From contig NZ_VTZU01000029.1 of the NCBI RefSeq assembly GCF_008370685.1, positions 1 through 64,000 on the forward strand: a stretch of 64,000 bases of DNA, given 5' to 3'. The notes beneath the pieces are model-generated. The model saw only the letters and a program-made list of their open reading frames with translations. It made no database searches and was not told the origin of the DNA. Below, piece after piece: positions 26,660-35,432 of this stretch. Numbering within the stretch: the first letter of the stretch is position 1; each line of letters starts with the position of its first letter. The position numbers were made by a program, and so were the translations under genes. Source of the DNA: Aquimarina sp. RZ0. GTDB taxonomy: Bacteria > Bacteroidota > Bacteroidia > Flavobacteriales > Flavobacteriaceae.

Positions 26660-26698
26660 AAAAAAAATATCTCAACGATAAATCATGAGATATTTTTT
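26660..26698 (-). terminator. Terminator after tssN
   Basis: AAAAAATATCTCA (26662-26674) pairs with TGAGATATTTTTT (26686-26698) around an 11-base loop, and on the minus strand the stem ends in a T run. It closes the NlpC/P60-tssG-tssN unit 20 bases after the stop codon. Confidence 0.88.
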
Positions 26699-26717
26699 AA
26701 CATAATTTTAACTTATT

Positions 26718-27593
26718 TTATGCTCTTTTACAGATGATTACATCGTTTTCTTTAATGTTATTGCCCTCTACTGTTCTGGTGAAGTCCACATGCATTTGTG
26801 ATCCATACCAATTAGGCTTTGTATAAAAGATCCAACCGTGTGGATTGTTTTTATCGTCCAGAAATTGTATTTCACCCTCTGGGTGGCGATCATTGTAGTC
26901 ATTGATAAAAAAGTAGAATAATTTACCAAATTCCATTTTCTCTGGCGCTTTTAATCTAAAATTGCTAAGCTCATCCAGATTTTTTCCTTTATGAAATTCA
27001 AAAGAGATTACCAAAGGGTTTATTAATTCTTCATCTTTGGGATCTTTGATTTTTTTATCGATTGGGTAAAACCACTTTTTATATACCGGAACAGGAATAG
27101 CTACTGCAAATTCATATAATTTTACTACCAATATTGGTATGATAAACCAAATAGCAGCGGCAGTAAATATATATTTATACTCAGGTTTGTAGATATCGAC
27201 TACCATAAGAAATGTAATGAGACCTAATAGCACCGTCACTACTGTATATAGAAATTCTGACCAAAAATCGGTTAAACTCTCTGATAAATCTGGAAAAAAC
27301 TTGCGTAGTGTAAGTACATGTAATGATCCCAGACATAAAAAAATAATCTGAAAACCAATAAAACTGTTAAGTGGTATATCATTAAGAACCTTATCATTAC
27401 TCAGTAGGGCAGTTCCTGCAAATAATAGGAGTACAACGAGTATATAAAGAAGGAATTTCTTTTTGTTTTTTACAAAAAGCTTCTTTAAGCCAGCAACAAG
27501 TCCCATTAAAATAGCACTTATTGCTAATAATAATATTCCTACTTTTAAAAAATCAGCACTTATCATTGCTGCAGATTGTATTATTAAACTCAT
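26718..27593 (-). CDS. tssN: T6SS membrane protein TssN
   Basis: This 291-residue protein is the TssN component found only in the Bacteroidota (type iii) T6SS, where membrane proteins TssN-TssO-TssP-TssQ-TssR replace the TssJLM complex. Five or so membrane helices fill residues 15-165, followed by a soluble domain of about 120 residues (VISFEFHKGKNLDELSNFRL; PNWYGSQMHVDFTRTVEG). The start codon overlaps the tssG stop by four bases, so translation is coupled. The topology suggests a cytosolic C-terminal domain that could meet the baseplate. The exact role of TssN is not established. Confidence 0.85.
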   Translation of the reverse strand: MSLIIQSAAMISADFLKVGILLLAISAILMGLVAGLKKLFVKNKKKFLLYILVVLLLFAGTALLSNDKVLNDIPLNSFIGFQIIFLCLGSLHVLTLRKFFPDLSESLTDFWSEFLYTVVTVLLGLITFLMVVDIYKPEYKYIFTAAAIWFIIPILVVKLYEFAVAIPVPVYKKWFYPIDKKIKDPKDEELINPLVISFEFHKGKNLDELSNFRLKAPEKMEFGKLFYFFINDYNDRHPEGEIQFLDDKNNPHGWIFYTKPNWYGSQMHVDFTRTVEGNNIKENDVIICKRA

Positions 27594-28513
27594 ATCATAG
27601 TTGTTAGACCCATTCTGGGACTGTTTGTCTCATGTAAAATAAATGTATCCTCTTTACTTGAATATGTTACGTTAGTTTCTGTATCTATTTCCAGGGGAAT
27701 AAAATAGTCGCAAAAGATAGTAATAAATTTTTTAGTAGCGCTATTTACTATATAGTTATCTATTTTCTCTTTTTTTACAGGACCTATGGTTATCTCCCAA
27801 TAGGGGTAAGAAATAGAAGTCTCTTTTAGTTCTAATACAAAATCAACACCTAGTTGATGATCTCCAGAAATGGCAGCTATATCATCCTTGATAGTTTTAT
27901 ACTTTAATTTTATAGTTACTTTCTCACTAATAATCTTTTCCAGACTAAGCGCAGTGAGTTCAATATCCCCAGAAATTCTGTGTACATAGGGTAGTAATTG
28001 TAGTAATTTGATACTATATTCTGCGGGAATATCTTTATCTAATTTCCAAAATTTTAAGAGAAAATCGGTTTTTAAATTAGTGAACTCGTTAATCAAAGCT
28101 CTTTCATTCTTTTCAATAATTACCTTTTGCGTAAAAAATTCATTTTCTAAAGGTGCAAAAAAAGAACGAGCATCTTTTTCTTGTTTCTTCTGTTTTTGAT
28201 GGAGTTCAGTAAAAGAGAGGTCAGTTTTGGTTTTTACCGGATCATGAAATAATCCTTCTGGTAACATATCATACAAGCCATTTCTGGCCAAATTGAATTG
28301 CAATTTATCTGTGTTACCTGTATATGAATCTACTTTAAAATCAATGACATCTCTTCTATATGATCTTGAAAAGGTACTTTGATTAAAAACATCAATATCG
28401 GTAAGATCAAGATCAGAATTTTCCAGAATCTCTGTTACAAAAATTTCAGCTTTTAGGTTCTGGTAAGTGGTCGTTAATTCTTTATAAACATCGTGTACCT
28501 TTTTTTCGGTCAT
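27590..28513 (-). CDS. tssG: T6SS baseplate protein TssG
   Basis: This 307-residue protein fits TssG of the Bacteroidota system. The N-terminal half carries LQFNLARNGLYDMLPEGLFH, equivalent to the GLFGP.GPLP region of classical TssG, and the protein ends ETNSPRMGLTTMI, as TssG proteins do with their conserved LG-containing tail. TssG joins TssE, TssF and TssK in the baseplate wedge. It overlaps tssN by four bases and follows the NlpC/P60 gene by 31. Unlike most clusters, tssF is not next to it but on the opposite, divergent arm. The assignment rests on context and these motifs. Confidence 0.75.
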   Translation of the reverse strand: MTEKKVHDVYKELTTTYQNLKAEIFVTEILENSDLDLTDIDVFNQSTFSRSYRRDVIDFKVDSYTGNTDKLQFNLARNGLYDMLPEGLFHDPVKTKTDLSFTELHQKQKKQEKDARSFFAPLENEFFTQKVIIEKNERALINEFTNLKTDFLLKFWKLDKDIPAEYSIKLLQLLPYVHRISGDIELTALSLEKIISEKVTIKLKYKTIKDDIAAISGDHQLGVDFVLELKETSISYPYWEITIGPVKKEKIDNYIVNSATKKFITIFCDYFIPLEIDTETNVTYSSKEDTFILHETNSPRMGLTTMI

Positions 28514-28544
28514 TCGTATAGGGTTTTAAAAGAATGTTATTGGT

Positions 28545-29168
28545 TTAATTTTGTGTGGTAGCGTTAGAAATCTTTGGTTTCTTTCCTCCAGCAACAAACA
28601 TTCTTTTCCAGGGCTGTTTTTTTAAGTTGCTAATCTGTACACCATTTTTTCCCGAAGTTCCTTTTCTTGATGTAGAATGTACAAATTTGTCATTCCCTAA
28701 ATAAAACCCTACGTGCGTGATATCATAGAATTCTGAACCTTTACTGTTAAAAAAGATAAGATCTCCCTGTTTTAAATTATGCTGCCCCTTGAATTTATTA
28801 GTATCTGGCGCATCAAATTGTTTTTGAGCAGTACGTTCTATAAGATTACCATATACATCGTGAAATACATATTGCGTAAAAAAAGAACAATCAATTCCAT
28901 CTTTAGTTTCTCCTCCAAGTTTGTATGGCGTATTCATCCAATCATCTATGAATTCAAATAATGGTATATTATCTATTTTTTTGGCAGGAACACCAAGTAT
29001 AGCTCCATATTTTTTCTGGATAGGTGACACAGTATTTTGTTGAGCTAATGCAATAGAGTCTCTTCTTGCCTGAGCTAATGCTTCTTGTTCTGCATTTTTT
29101 GAACCTCCGCAACTCAGTACCCCAACAACAACAATAAATAGAATTAATGCCTTAGAAAGTATATTCAT
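28545..29168 (-). CDS. NlpC/P60 peptidoglycan endopeptidase lipoprotein
   Basis: The protein has 207 residues from the ATG at 29168; an in-frame ATG seven codons upstream would place extra residues before an otherwise perfect lipoprotein signal, and I prefer the later start. The lipobox ends at Cys20 (GVLSC). Residues 70-195 form the NlpC/P60 domain with Cys94 (DGIDCSFFTQY), His152 (ITHVGFYLG) and His164 (KFVHST), the catalytic triad. Such enzymes cut the stem peptides of peptidoglycan. As first gene of the tssG-tssN unit it could open the wall for T6SS assembly. A general cell-wall role is the alternative. Confidence 0.85.
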   Translation of the reverse strand: MNILSKALILFIVVVGVLSCGGSKNAEQEALAQARRDSIALAQQNTVSPIQKKYGAILGVPAKKIDNIPLFEFIDDWMNTPYKLGGETKDGIDCSFFTQYVFHDVYGNLIERTAQKQFDAPDTNKFKGQHNLKQGDLIFFNSKGSEFYDITHVGFYLGNDKFVHSTSRKGTSGKNGVQISNLKKQPWKRMFVAGGKKPKISNATTQN

Positions 29169-29186
29169 ATGTGAATTAAATTTCCA

Positions 29187-29194
29187 CAAATATA
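29187..29194 (-). promoter_or_regulatory. Promoter -7 box of the NlpC/P60-tssG-tssN unit
   Basis: TATATTTG on the minus strand matches TAnnTTTG and lies 19 bases before the ATG at 29168. No good -33 TTG is found at the normal distance. The other arm of the T6SS starts at 29369, so this is the shared divergent control region. Confidence 0.5.
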
Positions 29195-29368
29195 AAAAAA
29201 CTTCTAATTATTTTATATACTTAGCCAACTGTTAACACTAAAATAAGATGTTAAAAAGAAGGAATCATTATTTTTTATTTAGTTTCTTTGATAACGGGGC
29301 ATTGATAAATAAAATCTTTATTAAATTGCGATTAACTTTTAAGAGCAAAGTAAACAAATAAATATTTG

Positions 29369-29800
29369 ATGGTTAATTCTTATTATAAATTACCGCTGGA
29401 TACCCTTAGGATTGTCAAGAATAAAGAAATAGACAGCTGTGATCTGAAACAATCTATTGTTAGCTTTATTCACCTAATAACTACTTCTTATTTTGGAGAA
29501 TGTACCTTTGATGAATCTTTTGGTTGTTCTATATGGAATGTTGATTTTGATAACTTAACCAGTACTAATAAATTGAGAAACACAATAACAGAATCTCTTA
29601 TAGATAGTATCGTTTCTCAGGAGAAAAGACTTAAAAGAGTTAATGTAGAGGTAACTATCGAACAAGAAGAGTTTACAAACAGAGGCGCATCGAATAGAAT
29701 TAAAAAGCGCGTAGATATCAAAGTGAATGGTATTATTAGCAGGACTAATGAAGATTTTACCTGTATAGAAAGATTTTATATTGCTCCACTGTCATTTTAG
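29369..29800 (+). CDS. tssE: T6SS baseplate protein TssE (gp25-like)
   Basis: This 143-residue protein is the gp25-like wedge protein that starts sheath assembly. Typical features are SIVSFIHLITTSYFGECTFD near the N-terminus and FGCSIWNVDFDNLTSTNKLR, followed by TITESLIDSIVSQEKRL, the GPW/gp25 core. The frame opens one codon earlier at a TTG, but the ATG at 29369 is preferred. It is the first gene of the rightward arm and ends eight bases before tssF. Confidence 0.85.
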   Translation: MVNSYYKLPLDTLRIVKNKEIDSCDLKQSIVSFIHLITTSYFGECTFDESFGCSIWNVDFDNLTSTNKLRNTITESLIDSIVSQEKRLKRVNVEVTIEQEEFTNRGASNRIKKRVDIKVNGIISRTNEDFTCIERFYIAPLSF

Positions 29801-29808
29801 AAAGTTTT

Positions 29809-31644
29809 ATGGGTTTAGAAAATAAAGTACAGATAAAAAATAGAATGATCAAAAAGGCCGCTTCTCTTTGGGGGGTTTCTCCCAATGAGATTGAAAGCTC
29901 TTTTGATCCTTTAGTATCACTGCTTATAGGCGCGTGCGCCGCAGAAATAGAAAAAATATCTGGAGAGATTGATAGTTCTCAGACCAGAATTACGGAGCGT
30001 TTGATTCAATTAATGACTCCAGAAACTCTTTATGGAGCGAGAGCTGCACACGGTGTAGCATATGCTGAACCTGTCGAGAAAAATATGAGTATTACCCCAG
30101 AGCATCTGTTATATTACAAAAAAAAAATAAAATCAAGGAATGCCAGTAATGAATTAAAGAATATATATTTTTCTCCCGTAGAGGAAAATAAACTTATCGA
30201 TGCTCGTATAAGTCATATGATTTGTGGCAAACAATTGTATGAAATAGATGGAAAACGAACATCTGCCAGCCCTTTATCATTATCCAAAGGAAAATCACTA
30301 CCACCATCTACATTATATATAGGTATTCATTCTGAGCATGAAAAAAACTCTATCAAAGATATTTCACTATACTTTGAACTATTAGATGTACAGGAAAATG
30401 AACTTTTTTATCATCATCTCAAAAATGCAGATTTTTATTTTGAAGACAGACCAATAGAGACTATTTCGGGCTATTATAATAGTGAAATCTCCAGTCGAAT
30501 GCATCTGGAATCTATTTTTGACTATAAACCTAATAAAACTAGAAATATTGAAGAGCAAACAAAAAAGTTGTATAAAAAACACTTTATTTCTATAAAATCT
30601 GATTTTTCACTGCATTCGGGGTGTAAAATACCAGAAGATTTTTCTAATTTTATAGATCTGAAAAACCATGAGGATCTGCAGGACTTGAATTGGATTAAAA
30701 TAGTTTTTCCGAGAATCATCGATGATACTGTTTTAGAAAGTGTGTATTGCACATTTAATGCTTTTCCTGTATTAAATAGAAAGTGGGAAAGTATCTCGTA
30801 TCAATTGAAAGATTATATTGATATTATACCAGTAAGTACTCAGGAGTTATTTCTGGATGTAAAAACAATCTCTAATACATCAGGTAAAATATATAAACTG
30901 AGAGAGAATAATTCTTCAAGTGATAATAAAGGTACCTATGTCATCAGAAGAGATAATGTGAGTAAATTAGACGCCAGAAAAGCTAAAGAATATATAGTAC
31001 ATCTGATTGAATTGTTAAAAGATGAGAGTGCTTCTTTTTCTTTTTTTGGAAATGATTTTTTACAGTCTAATATAAATGAACTGAATCAAAATATTTCTTT
31101 ATTAGAAAAAAAGGTTTCAGATATGCAGAAGACTTCAGAAGAGACCAATTATATTTCGGTAAAACCCTATAAGAAAAAGGATACGCTTTTAGTAGAATAT
31201 TGGGTTACCAATGGAGAAGATGCAAATCAGATCAAATCTGGAAATACCTTAAATATATATCAAGGTAGTGATCTGAAACAAAATGCTAGTGTATTTCTTA
31301 CTTCCACATTTCAAGGTAAAGATAACCTGGCAATGGAAGAAAGATTGAATGCATACCGCAGAGCATTACTATCCAGAAACAGGATTGTAACCAAAGAAGA
31401 TGTAAAAGCATTATGTTATGAATTATGTAGTAATAAAATAACTGAAGTAAAAGTAAATAAAGGATTTAAAACGGATATTCAGATAACCAAAGGTTTAGTA
31501 CCTTGTATAGAAATAACGCTATTAGCTAATACAGAAGTGAAAACTTTAGATCTGGAATGGAATTCACTAAAAAGCAATATTTTATCTATATTAGAGCAAC
31601 AATCCTTAAACGTTTTTCCATATAAAATTACGATAGTAAATTAA
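29809..31644 (+). CDS. tssF: T6SS baseplate protein TssF
   Basis: This 611-residue protein is the large baseplate wedge subunit. The N-terminus SFDPLVSLLIGACAAEIEKI plus the following SQTRITERLIQLMTPE matches TssF openings (usually D.E..RL.EA.A.L...). The C-terminal part (ERLNAYRRALLSRNRIVTKE, with VKALCYELCSNKITEVKVNK) resembles gp6/J-like baseplate domains. The length is near the family norm. It sits between tssE and the PKD membrane protein in a tight rightward run. Confidence 0.85.
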   Translation: MGLENKVQIKNRMIKKAASLWGVSPNEIESSFDPLVSLLIGACAAEIEKISGEIDSSQTRITERLIQLMTPETLYGARAAHGVAYAEPVEKNMSITPEHLLYYKKKIKSRNASNELKNIYFSPVEENKLIDARISHMICGKQLYEIDGKRTSASPLSLSKGKSLPPSTLYIGIHSEHEKNSIKDISLYFELLDVQENELFYHHLKNADFYFEDRPIETISGYYNSEISSRMHLESIFDYKPNKTRNIEEQTKKLYKKHFISIKSDFSLHSGCKIPEDFSNFIDLKNHEDLQDLNWIKIVFPRIIDDTVLESVYCTFNAFPVLNRKWESISYQLKDYIDIIPVSTQELFLDVKTISNTSGKIYKLRENNSSSDNKGTYVIRRDNVSKLDARKAKEYIVHLIELLKDESASFSFFGNDFLQSNINELNQNISLLEKKVSDMQKTSEETNYISVKPYKKKDTLLVEYWVTNGEDANQIKSGNTLNIYQGSDLKQNASVFLTSTFQGKDNLAMEERLNAYRRALLSRNRIVTKEDVKALCYELCSNKITEVKVNKGFKTDIQITKGLVPCIEITLLANTEVKTLDLEWNSLKSNILSILEQQSLNVFPYKITIVN

Positions 31645-31669
31645 TTGTATTTTTTGAAAATTATAACAA

Positions 31670-32668
31670 ATGAAAAAGTCTAATAATACTGCAAATTATC
31701 ACTTAGATAAAAGTGTTGTGTTGTTTTTTATTATTACAATACTAGTCACTGCTTCTGTTTTTGCATTTAAATTTATCAACTATACTCCTTGCGAAATAGT
31801 TGATTTTGAATTTAATGATAAAAAAGATTATAGAGTAGGAGAGATCGTACGGTTTAAAGATAATACTAAAGGAGTAACCCAACGAGCTTGGGATTTTGGG
31901 GATAGTTCTAAAATTGACACCAGAATTTCTCCTTACCACACGTACGAGAAACCGGGGCTCTATATTGTGAAATTAAAAGTTAATGGCAGGTGTGAAAGTC
32001 AGGAAGAAATTACGATCAACGAAAAGATTTTTATTCTTGATTCTACAAAACTTGCCAATTTTGATATTCCACGTGTTATCAACGTTGGGAAAACCTTAAA
32101 AATAGAGGATAAGACGTTGGGAGCAACTTCCTGGGAATGGAGATTTGGTGAGACAGCTAGTATTAATTCTACCGAAAAGAACCCGGAGTACGTATATAAA
32201 ACACCAGGTTTGAAAACAGTTATTCTTGTTGTTAATGGAGATATAAGATATGCAACAAAAAAGAAAATTACCGTACTCCCAGAAGAAAAACCAAAAGACA
32301 AACCTCGTCCGATAGTAAAACCAAAAGATCCTAAGCCCAGAAATCCGGGTATTATACCGGTGGATCCTATTGGGATTGAACCGGTAAAAGAGGAAGAAGA
32401 ATTTAAAGCTCCTTTTATAAGCAAAAAATCATTTGAAGATAAGCTTGTTTTGGTTGCCGATAAGAAGGCAACTGCAGAAAGTTTTAGTGAGTATTTATGT
32501 GGTAACCTGGACCTTACGATCATAGCAAATAAAAAGAAAACTACTTTTATGAAATTGTGCGAACGAATAAGAAGAAAAGGTATGAAACTTAAGGAGCTTG
32601 AGATATCCAGAGAAGAGAATAATTGTATAAACAATATTGTTATTAGATATAAGAACACTAGATTATAG
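31670..32668 (+). CDS. tssP: T6SSiii membrane protein TssP with two PKD-like domains
   Basis: This 332-residue protein has one membrane helix (about 15-36) after a short cytosolic start, so most of it is periplasmic. Residues 43-117 are a PKD domain (AWDFGDSSKIDTRISPYHTY), and residues 128-202 a second, more diverged one (EWRFGETASINSTEKNPEYVY). A Pro/Lys-rich linker runs from about 205 to 245 and a C-terminal domain of about 85 residues follows. A PKD-containing membrane protein in this place is typical of TssP in Bacteroidota clusters. It may form part of the trans-envelope complex that replaces TssJLM. The name rests on context. Confidence 0.75.
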   Translation: MKKSNNTANYHLDKSVVLFFIITILVTASVFAFKFINYTPCEIVDFEFNDKKDYRVGEIVRFKDNTKGVTQRAWDFGDSSKIDTRISPYHTYEKPGLYIVKLKVNGRCESQEEITINEKIFILDSTKLANFDIPRVINVGKTLKIEDKTLGATSWEWRFGETASINSTEKNPEYVYKTPGLKTVILVVNGDIRYATKKKITVLPEEKPKDKPRPIVKPKDPKPRNPGIIPVDPIGIEPVKEEEEFKAPFISKKSFEDKLVLVADKKATAESFSEYLCGNLDLTIIANKKKTTFMKLCERIRRKGMKLKELEISREENNCINNIVIRYKNTRL

Positions 32669-32690
32669 GTCTAAAAGGAACTAGATACAG

Positions 32691-33848
32691 ATGGAATTAA
32701 TAAATAAAAATCACCATAGAGTCAATTGGATTGACGGAATGAAGATCAATAAAAATCATTTTATTGAAGTTGAGAATGCTTTTACCAGCTTGATTCAGCA
32801 AGTGGGGTCTATGGATATAAATGGCATTAATTATGGATTATTACCTGGTTTTGGAGGAGAAGATGCGGTTGATATGGTATTTTCTATGGACGGTCAAGAT
32901 ACTATAAAGGTTCAACTAAATAAATGCAGAGCAGTTACCAAAGGAGGATATATCATTAATATCACTCCAGAAATCTCTGGTTTTCTTGAACAAAAAGGGA
33001 GTATTATAAATACAAAGTACCAGATAAATAATCCAGAAGATGAGTATTATATTGTATTGAGTGTGAATCCATATGGAAGAGTTCCTATTGGTGATGCCGA
33101 TCCCGAAGAAGAACCGCCTAGACATCCATTCGTATTACCAGAGTATAATCTTACGATCATAGCTATTGCAGAAGCTAATGAAGAAGAATTTGGAAAACAT
33201 CACATCACAATCGGTAAAATTAAATTATCCGATGGTACCGCATCATTAGCTGAAGATTTTATTCCTCCTTGTATCTCTATTCAAAGTCATCAGGATCTTA
33301 GATATATTTATACAGAAATACATACTTTTTTTAATGCTATAGAAAAGTATACTATGAATATTATCCAGAAAATTTATCAGAAGAAGCAAAATAATGAACT
33401 TGCTACGATGGTATTGACCCTAACCCAGAATACACTACAATATCTTGGAGGTATGCTACCAGAGTTCAGATTACAGGACAGACATTTACCTCCGGTTACT
33501 ATGATTACAAAATTGATGGCATTGGCAAGAGTTATCAAGAATAGCATGGATGTATATGTTGGAACAGGAAAAGAAGAATTATTAAATTATTTATCTGATT
33601 GGTGTGATCTCAATCAAGGTGCTTTTGAGAATGTATTGCTGGAAATGATGGATTTAGAATATCAACATACAGATATAAATAAAGCTTTATATAATGTATC
33701 TAGTTTTACCAAATTAATGCTTTCTCTTTTTAAGAAATTAAATGAGCTTGACTATATTGGAAAAAAATCTGATTCTAATATCTTTGTTAAAGAGGAAGTA
33801 ATTGCTAAACCTGATGTTAAAAATAGACGTAGTTTCTTATTGGATTAG
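32691..33848 (+). CDS. tssK: T6SS baseplate-membrane connector TssK
   Basis: This 385-residue protein matches TssK in opening and layout. HRVNWIDGMKINKNHFIEVE (residues 8-27) resembles the V.W.EGM.L.PQHFQ start of TssK. The N-terminal half is beta-rich (the shoulder that binds TssFG), the middle is helical (YTEIHTFFNAIEKYTMNIIQ), and the C-terminal part would contact the membrane complex. The length is slightly shorter than the roughly 440 residues of proteobacterial TssK, as is normal for this subtype. Confidence 0.85.
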   Translation: MELINKNHHRVNWIDGMKINKNHFIEVENAFTSLIQQVGSMDINGINYGLLPGFGGEDAVDMVFSMDGQDTIKVQLNKCRAVTKGGYIINITPEISGFLEQKGSIINTKYQINNPEDEYYIVLSVNPYGRVPIGDADPEEEPPRHPFVLPEYNLTIIAIAEANEEEFGKHHITIGKIKLSDGTASLAEDFIPPCISIQSHQDLRYIYTEIHTFFNAIEKYTMNIIQKIYQKKQNNELATMVLTLTQNTLQYLGGMLPEFRLQDRHLPPVTMITKLMALARVIKNSMDVYVGTGKEELLNYLSDWCDLNQGAFENVLLEMMDLEYQHTDINKALYNVSSFTKLMLSLFKKLNELDYIGKKSDSNIFVKEEVIAKPDVKNRRSFLLD

Positions 33849-33885
33849 TACGTAGTGTTGTTAAAAAAAATTATAGTTCTAAAAG

Positions 33886-34392
33886 ATGAAACCAAAAAAT
33901 AGTAAAGAAAGAAGAAATAGTATATTAAAATTTTCATTGTTGTTTTTATTTACAGCAGCATTAATTGTTACAGCATTCTTTTTTGATTTTAATAGAGTTC
34001 CTTTTAAGGAAAATTCTGTTTTAAGAGAGCGTTCAGCATCTGTAGAAAAAGAAATGCAATTTCAGGAAGGGTTTTCTAAAGGGATGAAAGAGGTAGAATC
34101 ACTTGTTGATTCTCTGGATATTCCCGGTCAGAATCTCTCTTATATAAATCAGTTAATTAACTCCAAAATTATTGATTTAAAAAAGACCATTCCTGTAGAA
34201 GATTCTACCTATAGATATGATATGTATACCAGTATTGTAAATTCATATTTGGATATAAAAGAGATGAAAGGTAACTTAAAAGAATATGGTAAATTAAAAT
34301 CTGATTTAGCCGAATATAAAGAAGAACTGGATAGAGTAACACAAGAACTAAAAGAAGCTAATAGATCTCTGGATATCTATAGAGCCAATTAG
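33886..34392 (+). CDS. tssO: T6SSiii membrane protein TssO
   Basis: This 168-residue protein has one membrane helix (about 15-34) after a positively charged start and a periplasmic part rich in Glu and Lys. Residues about 125-165 form a coiled coil (LKSDLAEYKEELDRVTQELK). Size, topology and position after tssK match TssO of Bacteroidota T6SS. It is the last gene of the rightward arm and is followed by a strong terminator. Confidence 0.8.
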   Translation: MKPKNSKERRNSILKFSLLFLFTAALIVTAFFFDFNRVPFKENSVLRERSASVEKEMQFQEGFSKGMKEVESLVDSLDIPGQNLSYINQLINSKIIDLKKTIPVEDSTYRYDMYTSIVNSYLDIKEMKGNLKEYGKLKSDLAEYKEELDRVTQELKEANRSLDIYRAN

Positions 34393-34437
34393 CCAGTAGT
34401 ATCCATTATTATAGTAATAAAGAATACACAATCACAA

Positions 34438-34468
34438 AGAGGATACTTTTTTTAGTATCCTCTTTTTT
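34438..34468 (+). terminator. Terminator after tssO
   Basis: AGAGGATACT (34438-34447) pairs with AGTATCCTCT (34454-34463), with a T run to 34468. It ends the rightward T6SS arm and may also serve the convergent miaE gene. Confidence 0.9.
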
Positions 34469-34489
34469 ATCTAAACAGATGGTTGTGTT

Positions 34490-35071
34490 TTACCCATGAA
34501 TCGCTTCACTTTTACTTAAGGATTTCATAATTTCTGCTTCATAAGAAAGTAAATCCTGCCATTTTTTTTCTACTTCTTTTCTATCACCATATTGCCTGGC
34601 AAAATTTAAAAACATAGTATAATGATTTGCTTCACTTACCATAAGACTTCTATAAAAATCTGCTAATTCTGTTTCGGTAAGTTCTTCTGATAATAATTTA
34701 AAACGTTCACAACTTCTGGCTTCTATCAGTGCAGCATACAATAATCTATGAACCAATTGAGTGGTTCTACTACCGCCTTTGGGAAAAAATTTAAGTAGTT
34801 GTATCACATAATCATCTTTACGATCTCTCCCCAAAACAAATCCTCGCGCTATAATTTTATCATGCACCATTTTAAAATGACTGATTTCTTCTTTAACTAG
34901 TTTCGTCATTTCCTGTACTAGTTCAGTATATTCAGGAAAACTAACAATTAGTGATATTGCAGTAGAAGTAGCTTTCTGTTCACAGTATGCATGATCAGTA
35001 AGAATTTCTTCTATATTCTTTTCAACAATATTCACCCATCTGGGATCTGTAGGAAGTTTTAGACCTAGCAT
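34490..35071 (-). CDS. miaE: tRNA 2-methylthio-N6-isopentenyl adenosine hydroxylase MiaE
   Basis: The enzyme hydroxylates ms2i6A at tRNA position 37 with a diiron centre. The 193-residue form starting at the ATG at 35071 (MLGLKLPTDPRWV) fits the family; the frame opens three codons earlier at a TTG. Ferritin-like carboxylate ligands can be seen in ILTDHAYCEQKATS, KEEISHFKMVH, ALIEARSCERF and MVSEANHYTMF. It is convergent with the T6SS arm and shares the terminator. It marks the right end of the secretion locus. Confidence 0.92.
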   Translation of the reverse strand: MLGLKLPTDPRWVNIVEKNIEEILTDHAYCEQKATSTAISLIVSFPEYTELVQEMTKLVKEEISHFKMVHDKIIARGFVLGRDRKDDYVIQLLKFFPKGGSRTTQLVHRLLYAALIEARSCERFKLLSEELTETELADFYRSLMVSEANHYTMFLNFARQYGDRKEVEKKWQDLLSYEAEIMKSLSKSEAIHG

Positions 35072-35408
35072 ACGATTCAATTTTTGATTATCATTTTATA
35101 CAAAATTAGTTAAAACGAACTAAATTTATCTTGACTTTTTACTTTTAACTAAAAATGAATCAAAATTAGACTCATAGCTATATTTTTTGAAGACTACACA
35201 ACAATTGTACAGTTAAAAAAGTACTGAAACATGGATGAATCCTATTCATTTTCAAGGGGATAACATACATAAACAAGTATTAACTGTATCTAGGATTATT
35301 TAAGACTTTTAAAAAGGTTATGTATTATATAGGATAAATTCGAGTTGATAATAGGACTATAATAGATTCCTAGTAATTTTTTACAGTTGTAGAAATATCT
35401 GAATATAT

Positions 35409-35416
35409 TATTTTTG
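35409..35416 (+). promoter_or_regulatory. Promoter -7 box of the DUF2293 gene
   Basis: TATTTTTG matches TAnnTTTG. It places the transcript start about 13 bases before the TTG codon at 35433. The remaining gap from miaE (35072-35408) contains nothing I recognise. Confidence 0.45.
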
Positions 35417-35432
35417 CAGTAAAAATTAGTAG

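Noticed and set aside
17486..34392. Reading the locus as a phage tail or an extracellular contractile injection system
   Set aside because: TssK, TssN, TssO, TssP and Bacteroidota-type Hcp are present, there are no tail-tube length, fibre or AAA genes of eCIS, and the gene order fits the T6SSiii.
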